Origin: Microbacterium sp. Leaf151
Lineage (GTDB): Bacteria; Actinomycetota; Actinomycetes; Actinomycetales; Microbacteriaceae
NCBI RefSeq assembly: GCF_001424225.1
Contig: NZ_LMOR01000001.1
Location: forward strand, 129,427 to 193,426
Reading direction: 5' to 3'
Length of the DNA stretch: 64,000 nt
Shown here: positions 51,289-60,483 of the stretch, one piece after another
Numbering within the stretch: position 1 is the stretch's first letter
Layout: the number at the start of each line of letters is the position of its first letter
Translations under genes and position numbers: made by a program
Notes under the pieces: generated by a model
Databases searched by the model: none
What the model was told of the DNA's origin: nothing
What the model saw: only the letters and a program-made list of their open reading frames with translations

Positions 51289-54200
51289 ATGCCCACCATC
51301 CCCCACCGCGATCGCGCGCGCCCGAAAGGCCGCGGTGCGCTGATCGCCACCGTCGCGGCCCTGACCGCAGCGCTCGTCGTCGGACCCGTCACCGTCCCCG
51401 CCTGGGCGGCGTCGCCCGGCGACACGGCCGTCACCCCGAAGCAACTCCCTGCGGATTCGGCCGCCACACGCGTCGACCCGCTCGGCGCGCCGGCGTCGAG
51501 CATCCTCATCTCCAGCGACAAGCTGCTCGTCCAGCCCGCGGATGCGACGCACACCGCCACCGCCTACACGGCCAGCTTGTCGGGCGCGCAGCCCGTGGAG
51601 GTCGCCACCGGACCGACCGACCCCGACTCCGAGCTGCACGCGAACTTCCCAACGGCTTCGGGGCGGTTCGTCGACGACGACGACGAACGCGTCCTGGCCC
51701 TGCACTTCCGGACGCAGGATGAGTTCGCTTCCCTCTCGCTCGAGGACACCACCGCAGAGGTCGAACCCGTGACGTCCGTCGACGACGACGGCCAGGACAG
51801 CCCGACGCTGCCGACGTGGTCCACCCCGCTGCCGAAAGACGCGACGCTGGCGTCCGACCTCGCCGTGGGCGATCTGGACCGCGCCGTGACCGAGGCGGGC
51901 AACTACGGCGACGAAGCCGCCGTGGCCCACGTCGACGGCGCACACCAGCTCCACGTCGCCATCGTCGATTACAACCAGCCGGGCGGCCTCGCCTCCACCG
52001 ACGTCACGGGATTCACCGATGACCAGGTCACCGGCATGGTCGGGGTGGAGATCGCCGACTTCAACGGCGACTCGGAGAACGAGATCGCAGTGGTCTACCA
52101 GAACTCCGCGGGCGCCTTCAAGGTGGCTTTCATCTCCTACGTCGCACCGGATCAGACCACCGTGGATCGAGCCGACGCCACCGCCACGTTCGCCGTCGGC
52201 AAGAACGTCCCCGTCTCGACGGTGTACGCCGTCGCCGCCGGGGACTTCGCCGGACTCGGGAAGGCGCAGTTGGCCGTGAGCTACACGGACGTCAACCAGG
52301 TGTCGGTCTGGATGGAGACCGCGGACTTCAAGAAGGAGGACTTCACCGTCGCATCGTCGGTGGTTCAGCTGATCAACGACAACCCGCGCGGGCACGACAT
52401 CTCCACGAACACCGGGTGCGCGGAGACCGGTTCCGGAAGATGGTGCTCGGTAACCCATCGCCTCGAGCCGGCGTTCCTCGCGGCCGGCAGCGACCCGTCC
52501 GCCACCGATCGACGCCAGGTGATGTTCGCGTACGCGACCATGATCGTCGACACCGTCGTGCAGAGCGACGTCCCCGAGATCGGCTACTACCAGTGGCGGG
52601 TCTCCCCCTACACCTGTTACTACGCCTACGGCGTGAACACGGCCAGCGTCGGCGACGAAACGCTCGTAGGCGGCGGCCGACAGGGCGCGACCTGCCTCAG
52701 CTACGCGGACGAATCCTTCGTCGATCCGACGGAGGACGACACCGCAGCCGACCGGCTCGCTTTCGTCCGGCAGTACCCCCACCCGCACAGGCCGCCCGTC
52801 CAGCTCGCTCCCGGCGGCTACGCGGGCCGCGACGCCACCGCGGCGACACCTCCCCGGTGGGGCGCGGCGACGGTCAACGGCAAAACCGGACAACTCACCA
52901 TGCTGACCTGGGCTCCGTCGACGAAGACCCTCGGTGCCGCCCCGACGTCGCTGCGGTTCGATCCGACCAAGAGCGCCACCCTGACCGCCTACGACCAGGA
53001 CAACTCCTCGCTGCGCGTGGGTGCACCTCTGGTCATCGAGGTGCCCAGCAACGCGGCGCCCGTCGTGATCGCCGCCGCACCGCCCGTTCACATGGACTGG
53101 CTCTACGACGAGACGACGGGCGAATCCGGTCTCGATACCTACAGCTGGTCGTCGAACACCTTCCTGTCCCTCGAGACGGAGAAAGACGAGACGAGCACCA
53201 CGACCGTGACCACGGACACCGCGACCTCCATCGGCGTCGGAGAGTCGGCATCCGTGAAGACCAACTGGGAGGCGGGTCTGCCCTTCGTCGGTGCAACGGA
53301 CCTGAGCTTCGAGCTGAAGGGGAGCTTCTCCAAGAAGTCGGAGGAGGCGACCGTGAATGACAACGAGTCATCCTCGACGATCTCTCGGAAGTCGTCCAGC
53401 GAGACCATCAACGACGACCTCCTCGTCACCAAGGCGATGTCCACGACGGTCTTCCGCTATCCCGTCATCGGCGCGGGAGACGTCTCCGCGGCGACCGGGG
53501 ACAGCGACTGCGGAGGAACCTGCCACGCATTCTTCGACGTGGCCGTGCCCTCGTCGACGGTCGAGGTCCAGGCCGACGTGGCCGGGAAGTCCCTCGACTG
53601 GTACCAGCCCACCTGGCTCAACGGCAATCTGCTCTCCTACCCCGAAGCAGTCGAGGAACCGGGGGCGTACTCGGTGATCACGGCGGGAAAAGCCGGCCCG
53701 AAGAAGGCGGCGCTCATCGACAAGATGGCGTTCACGCCCGGCGGGGTGGTCTCGTCGAAGACGATCACCGTCTCCGAGGCGACGGGGGAGAAGACCACGG
53801 TGTCGTCGGATCTCACGTTCGCGCAGAGCGTCGAGGCCAAGGAGTCCGCCGAGGCGAAGGTGGGATTCGGGGTGAATTCGTCGACGAAGGTGAAGCTCGG
53901 GCAGTCGTTCGACGCGGAGCAGAGGTTCGGGGGCGCCACGATCGGCTCGACGGACGCGTCGTCGAGTCAGTCGCTGCGCATCCAGGTCGACGGCACCTCT
54001 GCCGATGACTACGACTTCACCTCGTACTACTACTACGACAAGGCGGGTGTGCAGAAGCTCTCGAACGCCGTCAACATCGTCCCGGCTCAGAACAGCTTCT
54101 GGACCGATAACTACGGCGACGTCGCGGACCCGGCCCTCAACCTGCCCCACACCATCGACATCGACGTGGTCGAAGGTTCCATCAGCCAGATCCCGCGGAT

Positions 54201-55500
54201 GACGACACGCTTCTCGCGGCAGGAGATCCGAGGCTTCGAGGTGCTGCAGGCAAGCCCCAACGGCCCACAGGATGCCGTCGCTTACGCCTCGGCGCCGGTG
54301 GCCGGCGATCAGGTCACCTTCGGCGTGCCCGTGCACAACTTCAGCCTCGTCCCGGCGGAGAACACCACGGTGAGCTTCTTCGCCGTCCGGGTGGACGCCA
54401 AGACGGGTATGCCACTGGCGGCCCCCGTGCAGATCGGAAGCGACAAGACACTCGCCAGCCTCGACGCGCGAGGGATCCAGACGATCTACTCCGACCCCTG
54501 GACCGCGACCGGCACCTCGGGGCCGAAGGACCACGTGACGTGGAACGTCTTCGTGCAGCTCAATCGCAACGGCGACCCGAAAGCCGAGGTGCACCCCCTG
54601 CGGGCCAACGCATCGGGCGCGAACACCGTCTGCCCCAAGGCCGCCGTGAACCCCACCTTCATGCCCGGAGGCGGTGCCGCCATCGACTCCGACGGCTACA
54701 TGGTGGACCCGATGACCGGGACGCGTCAGACCACCGCTTGCGCAAGCAACAACCAGGGCTTCCACACGGTCACCGTCGTGGGGACGTCGGGGGACTCGAC
54801 GCCGGCGGCCGCCTCGATCGCGCGTTCCGTCGCATCGACGGCCACCCCGATCCCGGATGCCAACGTGCACCTCGTGGGCGGCGGATTCGACGACGACGTC
54901 GCCGAGCACGCCACCCTCACCGAGACCTCGCCGGTTCCCGAGTTGCAGGTGGGTGTGCCGGTCAAGGGCTACGTGACCGCGGACGCGGACGCCACCTCGG
55001 CGTCGCATCAGACCGTGCTGGTCTATGACGGCCTGCCCGAGGAGGGAGGAAAGCTCCTCGTCTCGACCACGCTGCAGGGAATCGGAGCAGACGGGGAGGG
55101 GCACGCCCACTTCATGTGGACGCCGAAGTCGCTCGGACGCCACCAGCTGTATCAGAAGATCGTCGGTGAACCCGGCGCGGGCAACTCCGACGCTCAGATC
55201 GTGACGGTCGACGTCGTCCCCGCCGGGACCGGCCCTTCCCCGGTCCCGACCGCGGAACCGTCGCCCTCGGCGTCGCCCTCCGTTTCCGCGTCGTCGGACA
55301 CGTCGGCACCGGCAGCCGCTCCCGCCGAGGCTGGACGGGCGGACGGACTCGCCACGACGGGGACCCCACCCGTGGCCGGCCTCGCGGTCGCGGCTCTCGG
55401 GCTGCTCGTGCTCGGCGCGATGATCGTCGTCCTGCGGCGGCGAGCGCGACTGCAGCGGACCGCACCGACGTCACCGACCGGAGAGCATCCTCGCGAGTAG
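51289..55500 (+). CDS. Large LATTG wall-anchored protein with FG-GAP-like repeats and aerolysin-like segment
   Basis: 1403 residues. Signal peptide to about residue 40; FG-GAP-like repeats about 180-350 (VGVEIADFNGDSENEIAVVY, YAVAAGDFAGLGKAQLAVSY). A Ser/Thr-rich alternating stretch about 636-705 (TTTVTTDTATSIGVGESASV, then GLPFVGATDLSFELKGSFS) resembles the membrane-insertion strands of aerolysin/ETX-MTX2 toxins; a second such stretch is about 820-905 (TITVSEATGEKTTVSSDLTF, VNSSTKVKLGQSF). A beta domain, an Ig-like domain, a Pro/Ser linker and LATTG (1354-1358) with TM helix and Arg tail follow. The toxin likeness is by pattern only. Confidence 0.8.
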   Translation: MPTIPHRDRARPKGRGALIATVAALTAALVVGPVTVPAWAASPGDTAVTPKQLPADSAATRVDPLGAPASSILISSDKLLVQPADATHTATAYTASLSGAQPVEVATGPTDPDSELHANFPTASGRFVDDDDERVLALHFRTQDEFASLSLEDTTAEVEPVTSVDDDGQDSPTLPTWSTPLPKDATLASDLAVGDLDRAVTEAGNYGDEAAVAHVDGAHQLHVAIVDYNQPGGLASTDVTGFTDDQVTGMVGVEIADFNGDSENEIAVVYQNSAGAFKVAFISYVAPDQTTVDRADATATFAVGKNVPVSTVYAVAAGDFAGLGKAQLAVSYTDVNQVSVWMETADFKKEDFTVASSVVQLINDNPRGHDISTNTGCAETGSGRWCSVTHRLEPAFLAAGSDPSATDRRQVMFAYATMIVDTVVQSDVPEIGYYQWRVSPYTCYYAYGVNTASVGDETLVGGGRQGATCLSYADESFVDPTEDDTAADRLAFVRQYPHPHRPPVQLAPGGYAGRDATAATPPRWGAATVNGKTGQLTMLTWAPSTKTLGAAPTSLRFDPTKSATLTAYDQDNSSLRVGAPLVIEVPSNAAPVVIAAAPPVHMDWLYDETTGESGLDTYSWSSNTFLSLETEKDETSTTTVTTDTATSIGVGESASVKTNWEAGLPFVGATDLSFELKGSFSKKSEEATVNDNESSSTISRKSSSETINDDLLVTKAMSTTVFRYPVIGAGDVSAATGDSDCGGTCHAFFDVAVPSSTVEVQADVAGKSLDWYQPTWLNGNLLSYPEAVEEPGAYSVITAGKAGPKKAALIDKMAFTPGGVVSSKTITVSEATGEKTTVSSDLTFAQSVEAKESAEAKVGFGVNSSTKVKLGQSFDAEQRFGGATIGSTDASSSQSLRIQVDGTSADDYDFTSYYYYDKAGVQKLSNAVNIVPAQNSFWTDNYGDVADPALNLPHTIDIDVVEGSISQIPRMTTRFSRQEIRGFEVLQASPNGPQDAVAYASAPVAGDQVTFGVPVHNFSLVPAENTTVSFFAVRVDAKTGMPLAAPVQIGSDKTLASLDARGIQTIYSDPWTATGTSGPKDHVTWNVFVQLNRNGDPKAEVHPLRANASGANTVCPKAAVNPTFMPGGGAAIDSDGYMVDPMTGTRQTTACASNNQGFHTVTVVGTSGDSTPAAASIARSVASTATPIPDANVHLVGGGFDDDVAEHATLTETSPVPELQVGVPVKGYVTADADATSASHQTVLVYDGLPEEGGKLLVSTTLQGIGADGEGHAHFMWTPKSLGRHQLYQKIVGEPGAGNSDAQIVTVDVVPAGTGPSPVPTAEPSPSASPSVSASSDTSAPAAAPAEAGRADGLATTGTPPVAGLAVAALGLLVLGAMIVVLRRRARLQRTAPTSPTGEHPRE

Positions 55501-55512
55501 GGCGCGACGAGG

Positions 55513-55551
55513 CCCACGGTGGGGGCCGCGGGGGCGGTCACCCACCGTGGG
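55513..55551 (+). terminator. Terminator after the LATTG protein gene
   Basis: CCCACGGTGGG and CCCACCGTGGG, 11-bp perfect stem, 12 bp after the stop. Confidence 0.7.
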
Positions 55552-55559
55552 GGGCGAGA

Positions 55560-55590
55560 GGGGCCGGGTGCATCGGGGGCATCCGGCCCC
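55560..55590 (-). terminator. Second hairpin in the convergent gap
   Basis: GGGGCCGGGTGC and GCATCCGGCCCC pair with one mismatch; similar in sequence to the terminator at 43359. Likely serves the minus-strand hydrolase gene. Confidence 0.55.
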
Positions 55591-55674
55591 TGGTTCGCGT
55601 GGGCACGGACGCCGCGCGCGGCAGCGGGCGAAGCGGCATCCGGCGACCGGGGTACCCGCTCGTCCGGGCGCAGA

Positions 55675-56550
55675 TCAGGCGCGGATACCGTCGGACGGGA
55701 GGGATCCCCACGCCGGCACGCGCGCATCGAGCCAGGCGAGCAGATCCGCGCGCACCTCGGCCTGCTGCACCTCGGCGAAGATCTCGTGTCGGGCGCCCGG
55801 GTAGACCCTCGTCGTCACGTCGGTCAGACCGGCGCGACCGCGGTAGGCATCCGCCAGCTTGTGCACGCTGCGGGGGCCGCCGACGGTGTCGTCGCGCCCC
55901 ACCATCAGCAGCACCGGCACATCACGACCGAGGTTCCGCCGCGGACGACCGAACAGCTTCGCCGCCTCGATCGGCCCGAAGAGCCGCAGCAGCGGAGTCG
56001 ACGTGGTGAGCGGGTCGGCGACGAAGTCGCGACCGACCTGCTCGTCGCTCGAGAGCCATTCCATCCCCGAGCCGTGCAGGTGCGCCCACGGGGCGTTCAG
56101 ATCCCCGGCGTTGAGCGAGCCCGGCCACCGCAGGGCGGACCCGCTCAAGATGACGGCGTCGAAGGCTTCGGGATGCCGATCCAGCAGCATCTGCGCCAGG
56201 AACGACCCCCACGAGTGGCCGAGCAGTACGAGGGGCAGGTCGGGGTGCTCGTCGCGGACGCGCTGCGTCAGCGTCCAGACGGCGTCGCGCGCGGCATCCA
56301 TCCCGCCCGGGCCGAGTCGTCCGAGCTTGCCGTGGTCACCGCCCCACTGCCGAAGGCCGGTGCGTCCGTGTCCCCGGTGATCGTCGGCGTACACGGTGTA
56401 GCCGTTCGCGACGAGCGCCTCGATGAGGGCCGCGTAGCGACCCGCGTGCTCACCGACGCCGTGCAGCAGCTGGACCACCGCGCGCGGCTCAGCGGCCTCG
56501 TACACGTCGTAGACGATCGGGATGCCGTAGGCGTCGACGAACTCGGGCAT
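55675..56550 (-). CDS. Alpha/beta hydrolase, monoacylglycerol-lipase-like
   Basis: 291 residues from the ATG at 56550. Alpha/beta-hydrolase order is intact: oxyanion region LLHGVGEHAGRYAAL, HRGHGRTG, nucleophile elbow GHSWGSF near residue 107, acid GRDDTVGG and base GARHEIF. Opening GIPIVYDVYEAAEPRAVVQ and the lid region fit lysophospholipase/monoglyceride lipase proteins. No signal peptide. A start further upstream would add an Arg/Pro-rich extension unlike the family. Confidence 0.9.
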   Translation of the reverse strand: MPEFVDAYGIPIVYDVYEAAEPRAVVQLLHGVGEHAGRYAALIEALVANGYTVYADDHRGHGRTGLRQWGGDHGKLGRLGPGGMDAARDAVWTLTQRVRDEHPDLPLVLLGHSWGSFLAQMLLDRHPEAFDAVILSGSALRWPGSLNAGDLNAPWAHLHGSGMEWLSSDEQVGRDFVADPLTTSTPLLRLFGPIEAAKLFGRPRRNLGRDVPVLLMVGRDDTVGGPRSVHKLADAYRGRAGLTDVTTRVYPGARHEIFAEVQQAEVRADLLAWLDARVPAWGSLPSDGIRA

Positions 56551-56604
56551 GGGGCGAGTGTACGACGGCGACGCTCCGGCGACCCTCGGGCACCGCACGA
56601 CGCA

Positions 56605-56629
56605 GGGGGCTGAGCCCGTCGAAGCCCCC
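56605..56629. repeat. Dispersed palindromic element, fourth copy
   Basis: GGGGGC, TGAGCCCGTCGAAG, CCCCC: same core as the copies at 43407-43517, with different but still complementary flanks. Confidence 0.8.
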
Positions 56630-56668
56630 GGACCCTCCGCGGGACGGTCGGGGCGCGGCATCCATTCC

Positions 56669-56696
56669 GTTAGCACGGCTAATGAGTTATGCTAAC
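56669..56696. promoter_or_regulatory. MarR operator region
   Basis: GTTAGCACGGCTAA (13-bp palindrome TTAGC-ACG-GCTAA at 56670-56682) followed by a further TATGCTAAC half-site. It overlaps a TATGCT -10-like box, 11 bp before the MarR start. Likely autorepression. Confidence 0.6.
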
Positions 56697-56706
56697 GATC
56701 AGGAAT

Positions 56707-57168
56707 ATGAATGACAGCGTCGACGAATCCCCCCTCACCGACAACATTCCTGACCACAGCGCCGCAGCTTCCGAGTTGCGCATGGCCACGTTCCGACTGG
56801 CTCGCCGCCTCCGGGCGCAACGAGCCGTCGACACCATGAGCGACGGGCAGTTCGCCGTCCTCGCCGCGCTGACGGTGCACGGCGCGCACACGCTCGGTCA
56901 ACTGGCCGATCGTGAGCGCGTCACCGCGCCATCGATGAACCGCACCGTCTCTCTTCTCGAAGAAGCCGGCTACATCACCCGCACCCCGGATGCCGTCGAC
57001 CGCCGTCGGGTGAGCATCGATCTCACCGCCTATGGCCGCACGATCGTCGACGAGACCGTCCGCCGGCGCGACGCCTTCCTCGAGGAGTCGCTCGCCGACC
57101 TGACCCCCGACGAACGGGAAACGCTGGCCCGCGCAGCCCTGATCATGAGGAAGGTGGCCGACAAGTGA
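56707..57168 (+). CDS. MarR-family transcriptional regulator
   Basis: 153 residues from the ATG at 56707; AGGA is only two bases away, so the leader is probably very short. Helical dimer regions flank a winged helix (about 50-105) with LGQLADRERVTAPSMNRTVSLLEEAGYI and the wing DAVDRRRVSIDLT. MarR proteins repress drug-efflux genes until they bind a ligand. The MFS exporter gene overlaps its stop (GTGA), so the two form one autoregulated operon. Confidence 0.92.
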   Translation: MNDSVDESPLTDNIPDHSAAASELRMATFRLARRLRAQRAVDTMSDGQFAVLAALTVHGAHTLGQLADRERVTAPSMNRTVSLLEEAGYITRTPDAVDRRRVSIDLTAYGRTIVDETVRRRDAFLEESLADLTPDERETLARAALIMRKVADK

Positions 57169-58538
57169 GCACATCGATGTTCCGGTCGCTGTCGATCTTC
57201 AACTACCGCGTCTGGTTCATCGGAGCACTCGTCTCCAACGTCGGCGCCTGGATGCAGGCCACCGCCCAGAACTGGGTGGTCCTCACGCAGCTCACCGACA
57301 ACGACGCCGCCGCGATGGGCGTCACGATGGCCCTGCAGTTCGCCCCGCCGCTTCTGCTGGTCGGCGTCACCGGATGGGTCGCCGACCGCTTCGACCGTCG
57401 CAAGCTCATCATGTGCACGCAGGGCGCCCTTCTCGCGCTCGCCGTGAGTCTCGGCATCCTGCTGCTCGTCGGAGCGATGACGCTCCCCCTCATGTACGGC
57501 TTCGCGCTGGCCCTCGGCATGGCGACGGCGTTCGACAACCCCGCACGGCAGGCGTTCGTATCCGACCTCGTATCGCAAGAGAATGCCTCCAACGCCGTGG
57601 CGCTGAACGCCGCGTCGTTCAACACCGCCCGACTCATCGGCCCGGCCGTCGCCGGAGTGATGATCGTGCTCGTCGGCACCGGGTGGGTGTTCCTCGTCAA
57701 CGCCGTGACGTTCCTCGCGATGCTCGGCGCGCTGCTGATGATGCGGCCGCACGAGCTCGTCGCCCGCGCCCGGCGGAACGGTCCCGCTCGCCTCGCCGAC
57801 GGCTTCCGCTACGTCGCGCGGCGCCCCGACCTCGTCGTCATCTTCGTCATGGTGTTCCTGCTGGGCGCCTTCGGCATGAACTTCCCGATCTTCGCCTCCA
57901 CGATGGCCCTCGAATTCGGCCGCGGCGCCGACGGGTTCGGGCTGCTCAGCTCGTTCGTCGCCATCGGCTCGCTCGCCGGCGCCCTCCTGGCCGCGCGCCG
58001 TGATCGCGCTCGGATGCGCGTCGTGGTGGTGGGGACCGGCGGCTTCGCCGTGGCATCCGCCCTGTCGGTGCTCGCCCCCAGCTACGCCACGTACGCCGCC
58101 ACGCTCGTGCTCACCGGCTTCTGCGTCGTGACAACGCTCACCACCGCGAACGGCTACGTGCAGACCACCACCGACCCGTCGTTGCGCGGCCGGGTGATCG
58201 CGCTCTACATGGCGATCCTGCTCGGCGGCACCCCGGTCGGCGCTCCGATCGTGGGTGCCGTGGCCACGGAGTTCGGACCACGCACGGCGATCGGACTGGC
58301 CGCCGCCGTCGCGCTCCTCGCGTGCGGGGTCGGCGTCGCGTGGACGCTGGCGTCGGGACGCGTGCACCGCCACGAGACCAAGCGGTTCCGCCTCACCGTC
58401 GATGAGACGCGCCCCATCCGGACGATCCCGCCCGAGCCCGAGGATTTCAGCGACGAGATCGCCGGCACGACCCCGATCCCACTGCCGCCCGGCGAGCGCG
58501 CTCCGCGCCCCGTGCACCGCCCCCGCCACGGGACCTGA
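57165..58538 (+). CDS. MFS exporter (MFS_3/EntS-like)
   Basis: 457 residues from a GTG at 57165 (GTGA overlap). Twelve membrane helices; motifs NVGAWMQATAQNWVVLTQLT, GWVADRFDRRKLIM (MFS motif A), NPARQAFVSDLV and RGRVIALYMAILLGGTPVGA. This subfamily includes drug and enterobactin exporters. The C-terminal 60 residues are a polar Pro/Arg-rich tail not needed for transport. Controlled by the MarR gene in the same operon; substrate unknown. Confidence 0.9.
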   Translation: MSTSMFRSLSIFNYRVWFIGALVSNVGAWMQATAQNWVVLTQLTDNDAAAMGVTMALQFAPPLLLVGVTGWVADRFDRRKLIMCTQGALLALAVSLGILLLVGAMTLPLMYGFALALGMATAFDNPARQAFVSDLVSQENASNAVALNAASFNTARLIGPAVAGVMIVLVGTGWVFLVNAVTFLAMLGALLMMRPHELVARARRNGPARLADGFRYVARRPDLVVIFVMVFLLGAFGMNFPIFASTMALEFGRGADGFGLLSSFVAIGSLAGALLAARRDRARMRVVVVGTGGFAVASALSVLAPSYATYAATLVLTGFCVVTTLTTANGYVQTTTDPSLRGRVIALYMAILLGGTPVGAPIVGAVATEFGPRTAIGLAAAVALLACGVGVAWTLASGRVHRHETKRFRLTVDETRPIRTIPPEPEDFSDEIAGTTPIPLPPGERAPRPVHRPRHGT

Positions 58539-58632
58539 TCGACTCCTGGCCGTCCGCCGCGTGCCTGCCGCCGGAGGGGTTCCCTTTCCGAGGTGTGGGG
58601 CGCATTCCGCTGGTCGGGGCGAGAATTGCACA

Positions 58633-58710
58633 CCCCGAAGCGCCGATCACGCCCCGAAGCGCCGATCACGCCCGAACCACGTGATCGCGCCCCGAACCGC
58701 GTGCGCGATC
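58633..58710. repeat. Tandem 19-bp repeat, about four units
   Basis: Two perfect copies of CCCCGAAGCGCCGATCACG (58633-58651, 58652-58670), then two diverged units with CCCGAACCACGTGATCGCG-type sequence. The CGCCCCGAACCG motif also occurs in the gap at 9243. Lies between two MFS genes. Confidence 0.8.
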
Positions 58711-58752
58711 AGATGGCGCGAGCGCTCGTGCAAGCCCTCGCGCGCGAGCAAA

Positions 58753-58771
58753 TAGCTAGATAAGCTAGCTA
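58753..58771. promoter_or_regulatory. Palindromic operator before second MFS gene
   Basis: TAGCTAGATAAGCTAGCTA, arms TAGCTA/TAGCTA, ends two bases from the ATG. The inner GCTAG-CTAGC and AAGCTAGC resemble the MarR-site half GGCTAA/TTAGC, so the same MarR protein may bind both. Confidence 0.5.
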
Positions 58772-58772
58772 C

Positions 58773-60383
58773 ATGAACGAGAACAAGGCTTCGCGCCGCT
58801 GGGCGGGACTCGTCTTCATCAGCATCGCCGTCTCGCTGATCATCGTCGACTCGACGATCGTCAACGTGGCCGTGCCCTCGATCGTCGAAGAGCTGAAGAT
58901 CTCCTCGACCGAGGTGCAGTGGGTCCAGGAGGCCTACACCCTCGTCTTCGCGTCGTTCCTGCTCGTGTTCGGCAGCCTCGCCGACCGCTTCGGTCGACGA
59001 CGCCTCCTGCTGCTGGGCGTCGCCATCTTCGCGGCCGCCTCGATCGCCGCCTCGCTCGCGCCGACGGGTGGGCTGCTCATCCTGTCGCGACTCGTGCAGG
59101 GCGTCGGCGGAGCGATGATCCTGCCCACGACGCTGTCGATCATCAACGCCACCTTCCGCGGCCGCGAGCGCGGCATCGCGTTCGCCGTGTGGGGCTCGAC
59201 GATCGGCGGAATGGCGGCCGTCGGCCCCCTGCTCGGGGGCTGGCTGACCACGGCCTTCTCGTGGCGATGGGCGTTCGGCATCAACATCCCCCTCGGCGTG
59301 ATCATCGTGATCGGGGTCGTCCTGACCGTCGCCGAGTCGCGTAGTGAACGCGCCGAACGCATCGACGGCGTCGGCGCCCTGCTCTCGGTGCTGACGATGG
59401 CGCCCCTCGTGTTCGGCCTGATCGAAGGCCGCACGTACGGGTGGTGGACGGTCGACACGGTCCCCACCCTGGGTGGCTGGAGCTGGCCGCTGGGCCTCTC
59501 CCCCGTGCCCCTCGCCTTCGCGGTCGCTCTGCTCGCCCTCGTGGCCTTCATCGCCTGGGGCCTGCGGCGCCAACGCCTCGGCCGGTCCACGCTCCTCGCC
59601 TTCGATCTGTTCCGCATCACGTCGTTCCGCAACGGCAACATCGCCGCCGCCGTCGTGTCGCTGGGCGAGTTCGGCATCATCCTGGCCCTCCCGCTGTGGC
59701 TGCAGTTCGTGGTCGGTTTCGATGCCCTGCAGACAGGCCTGCTGTTGCTGTCGCTCGCGATCGGCTCGTTCGTGGCCAGCGGCATCGCGGGGGCGCTGAG
59801 CGGAAAGGTCGCGCCGGTATGGATCGTGCGCGGCGGCCTGTTGGCCGAGATCATCGGCGTGGGCGGCGTCGCCTTCACCATCAGGCCGGATGCCACGTGG
59901 GGACCACTCATCCCCTTCCTCTTCGTCTACGGACTCGGCGTGGGTCTGGCGACAGCTCAACTCACGGGCGTCGTGCTGGCCGACGTGCCGCCGTCGGCGA
60001 GCGGCCAGGCGTCGGGCACCCAGTCGACGTCGCGCCAGTTGGGCGCGGCCCTCGGCGTAGCGATCCTCGGCACCGTGCTCTTCTCGACGACCGCGGGGGT
60101 GTTGGCATCCGCTCTCGATGATCGCGGGGTGCCCGCGGCCGAACGCGATCAGGTCGTCTTGCAGGTCGTCGACAGCGCCGGAGCCGCGATCGCCGGCCTC
60201 GCCGCGTCGCCCGAGACGCAGGACCTGGCGATCAACGCCCGCGCGGCCTTCAGCGACGGCACGCGCGCCGCGGCCTTCACCGCGGCGGCCTTCCTCACCC
60301 TCGGGCTCGCCTCGACGCTGACGCTCGGGGCGGGCGCCTCGCGGCGCGAGACCGAAGAGGCACGAGCCGGCGAGGCGGTCTGA
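58773..60383 (+). CDS. MFS drug exporter, DHA2 (14-TM) family
   Basis: 536 residues; ATG with no ribosome site and the operator abutting it, suggesting a leaderless transcript. Fourteen helices; DHA2 motifs DSTIVNVAVPSIVEEL, WVQEAYTLVFASFLLVFGSL, ADRFGRRRLLLLG, GVGGAMILPTTLSII and GGWLTTAFSWRWAFGINIP. Related to EmrB/LfrA-type proton-drug antiporters. A Ser/Arg/Glu-rich tail ends it. No TetR gene is beside it. Confidence 0.93.
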   Translation: MNENKASRRWAGLVFISIAVSLIIVDSTIVNVAVPSIVEELKISSTEVQWVQEAYTLVFASFLLVFGSLADRFGRRRLLLLGVAIFAAASIAASLAPTGGLLILSRLVQGVGGAMILPTTLSIINATFRGRERGIAFAVWGSTIGGMAAVGPLLGGWLTTAFSWRWAFGINIPLGVIIVIGVVLTVAESRSERAERIDGVGALLSVLTMAPLVFGLIEGRTYGWWTVDTVPTLGGWSWPLGLSPVPLAFAVALLALVAFIAWGLRRQRLGRSTLLAFDLFRITSFRNGNIAAAVVSLGEFGIILALPLWLQFVVGFDALQTGLLLLSLAIGSFVASGIAGALSGKVAPVWIVRGGLLAEIIGVGGVAFTIRPDATWGPLIPFLFVYGLGVGLATAQLTGVVLADVPPSASGQASGTQSTSRQLGAALGVAILGTVLFSTTAGVLASALDDRGVPAAERDQVVLQVVDSAGAAIAGLAASPETQDLAINARAAFSDGTRAAAFTAAAFLTLGLASTLTLGAGASRRETEEARAGEAV

Positions 60384-60412
60384 GTGCCGCGCGCACCCTC
60401 CGCGATGCGCAC

Positions 60413-60466
60413 AACCTCAGCCGGGAACGCCCGAAACGGGCCGAGGTTACGCGAATCGCTGAGGTT
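60413..60466. terminator. Nested hairpin between convergent MFS and lactate genes
   Basis: AACCTCAGC and GCTGAGGTT form an outer 9-bp stem with an inner CCCG-AAA-CGGG hairpin. It also contains ACGCGAATCGCTGA, close to the 18-bp unit of the array at 9344. Confidence 0.6.
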
Positions 60467-60483
60467 ATGACCCCCGGCGGGTG

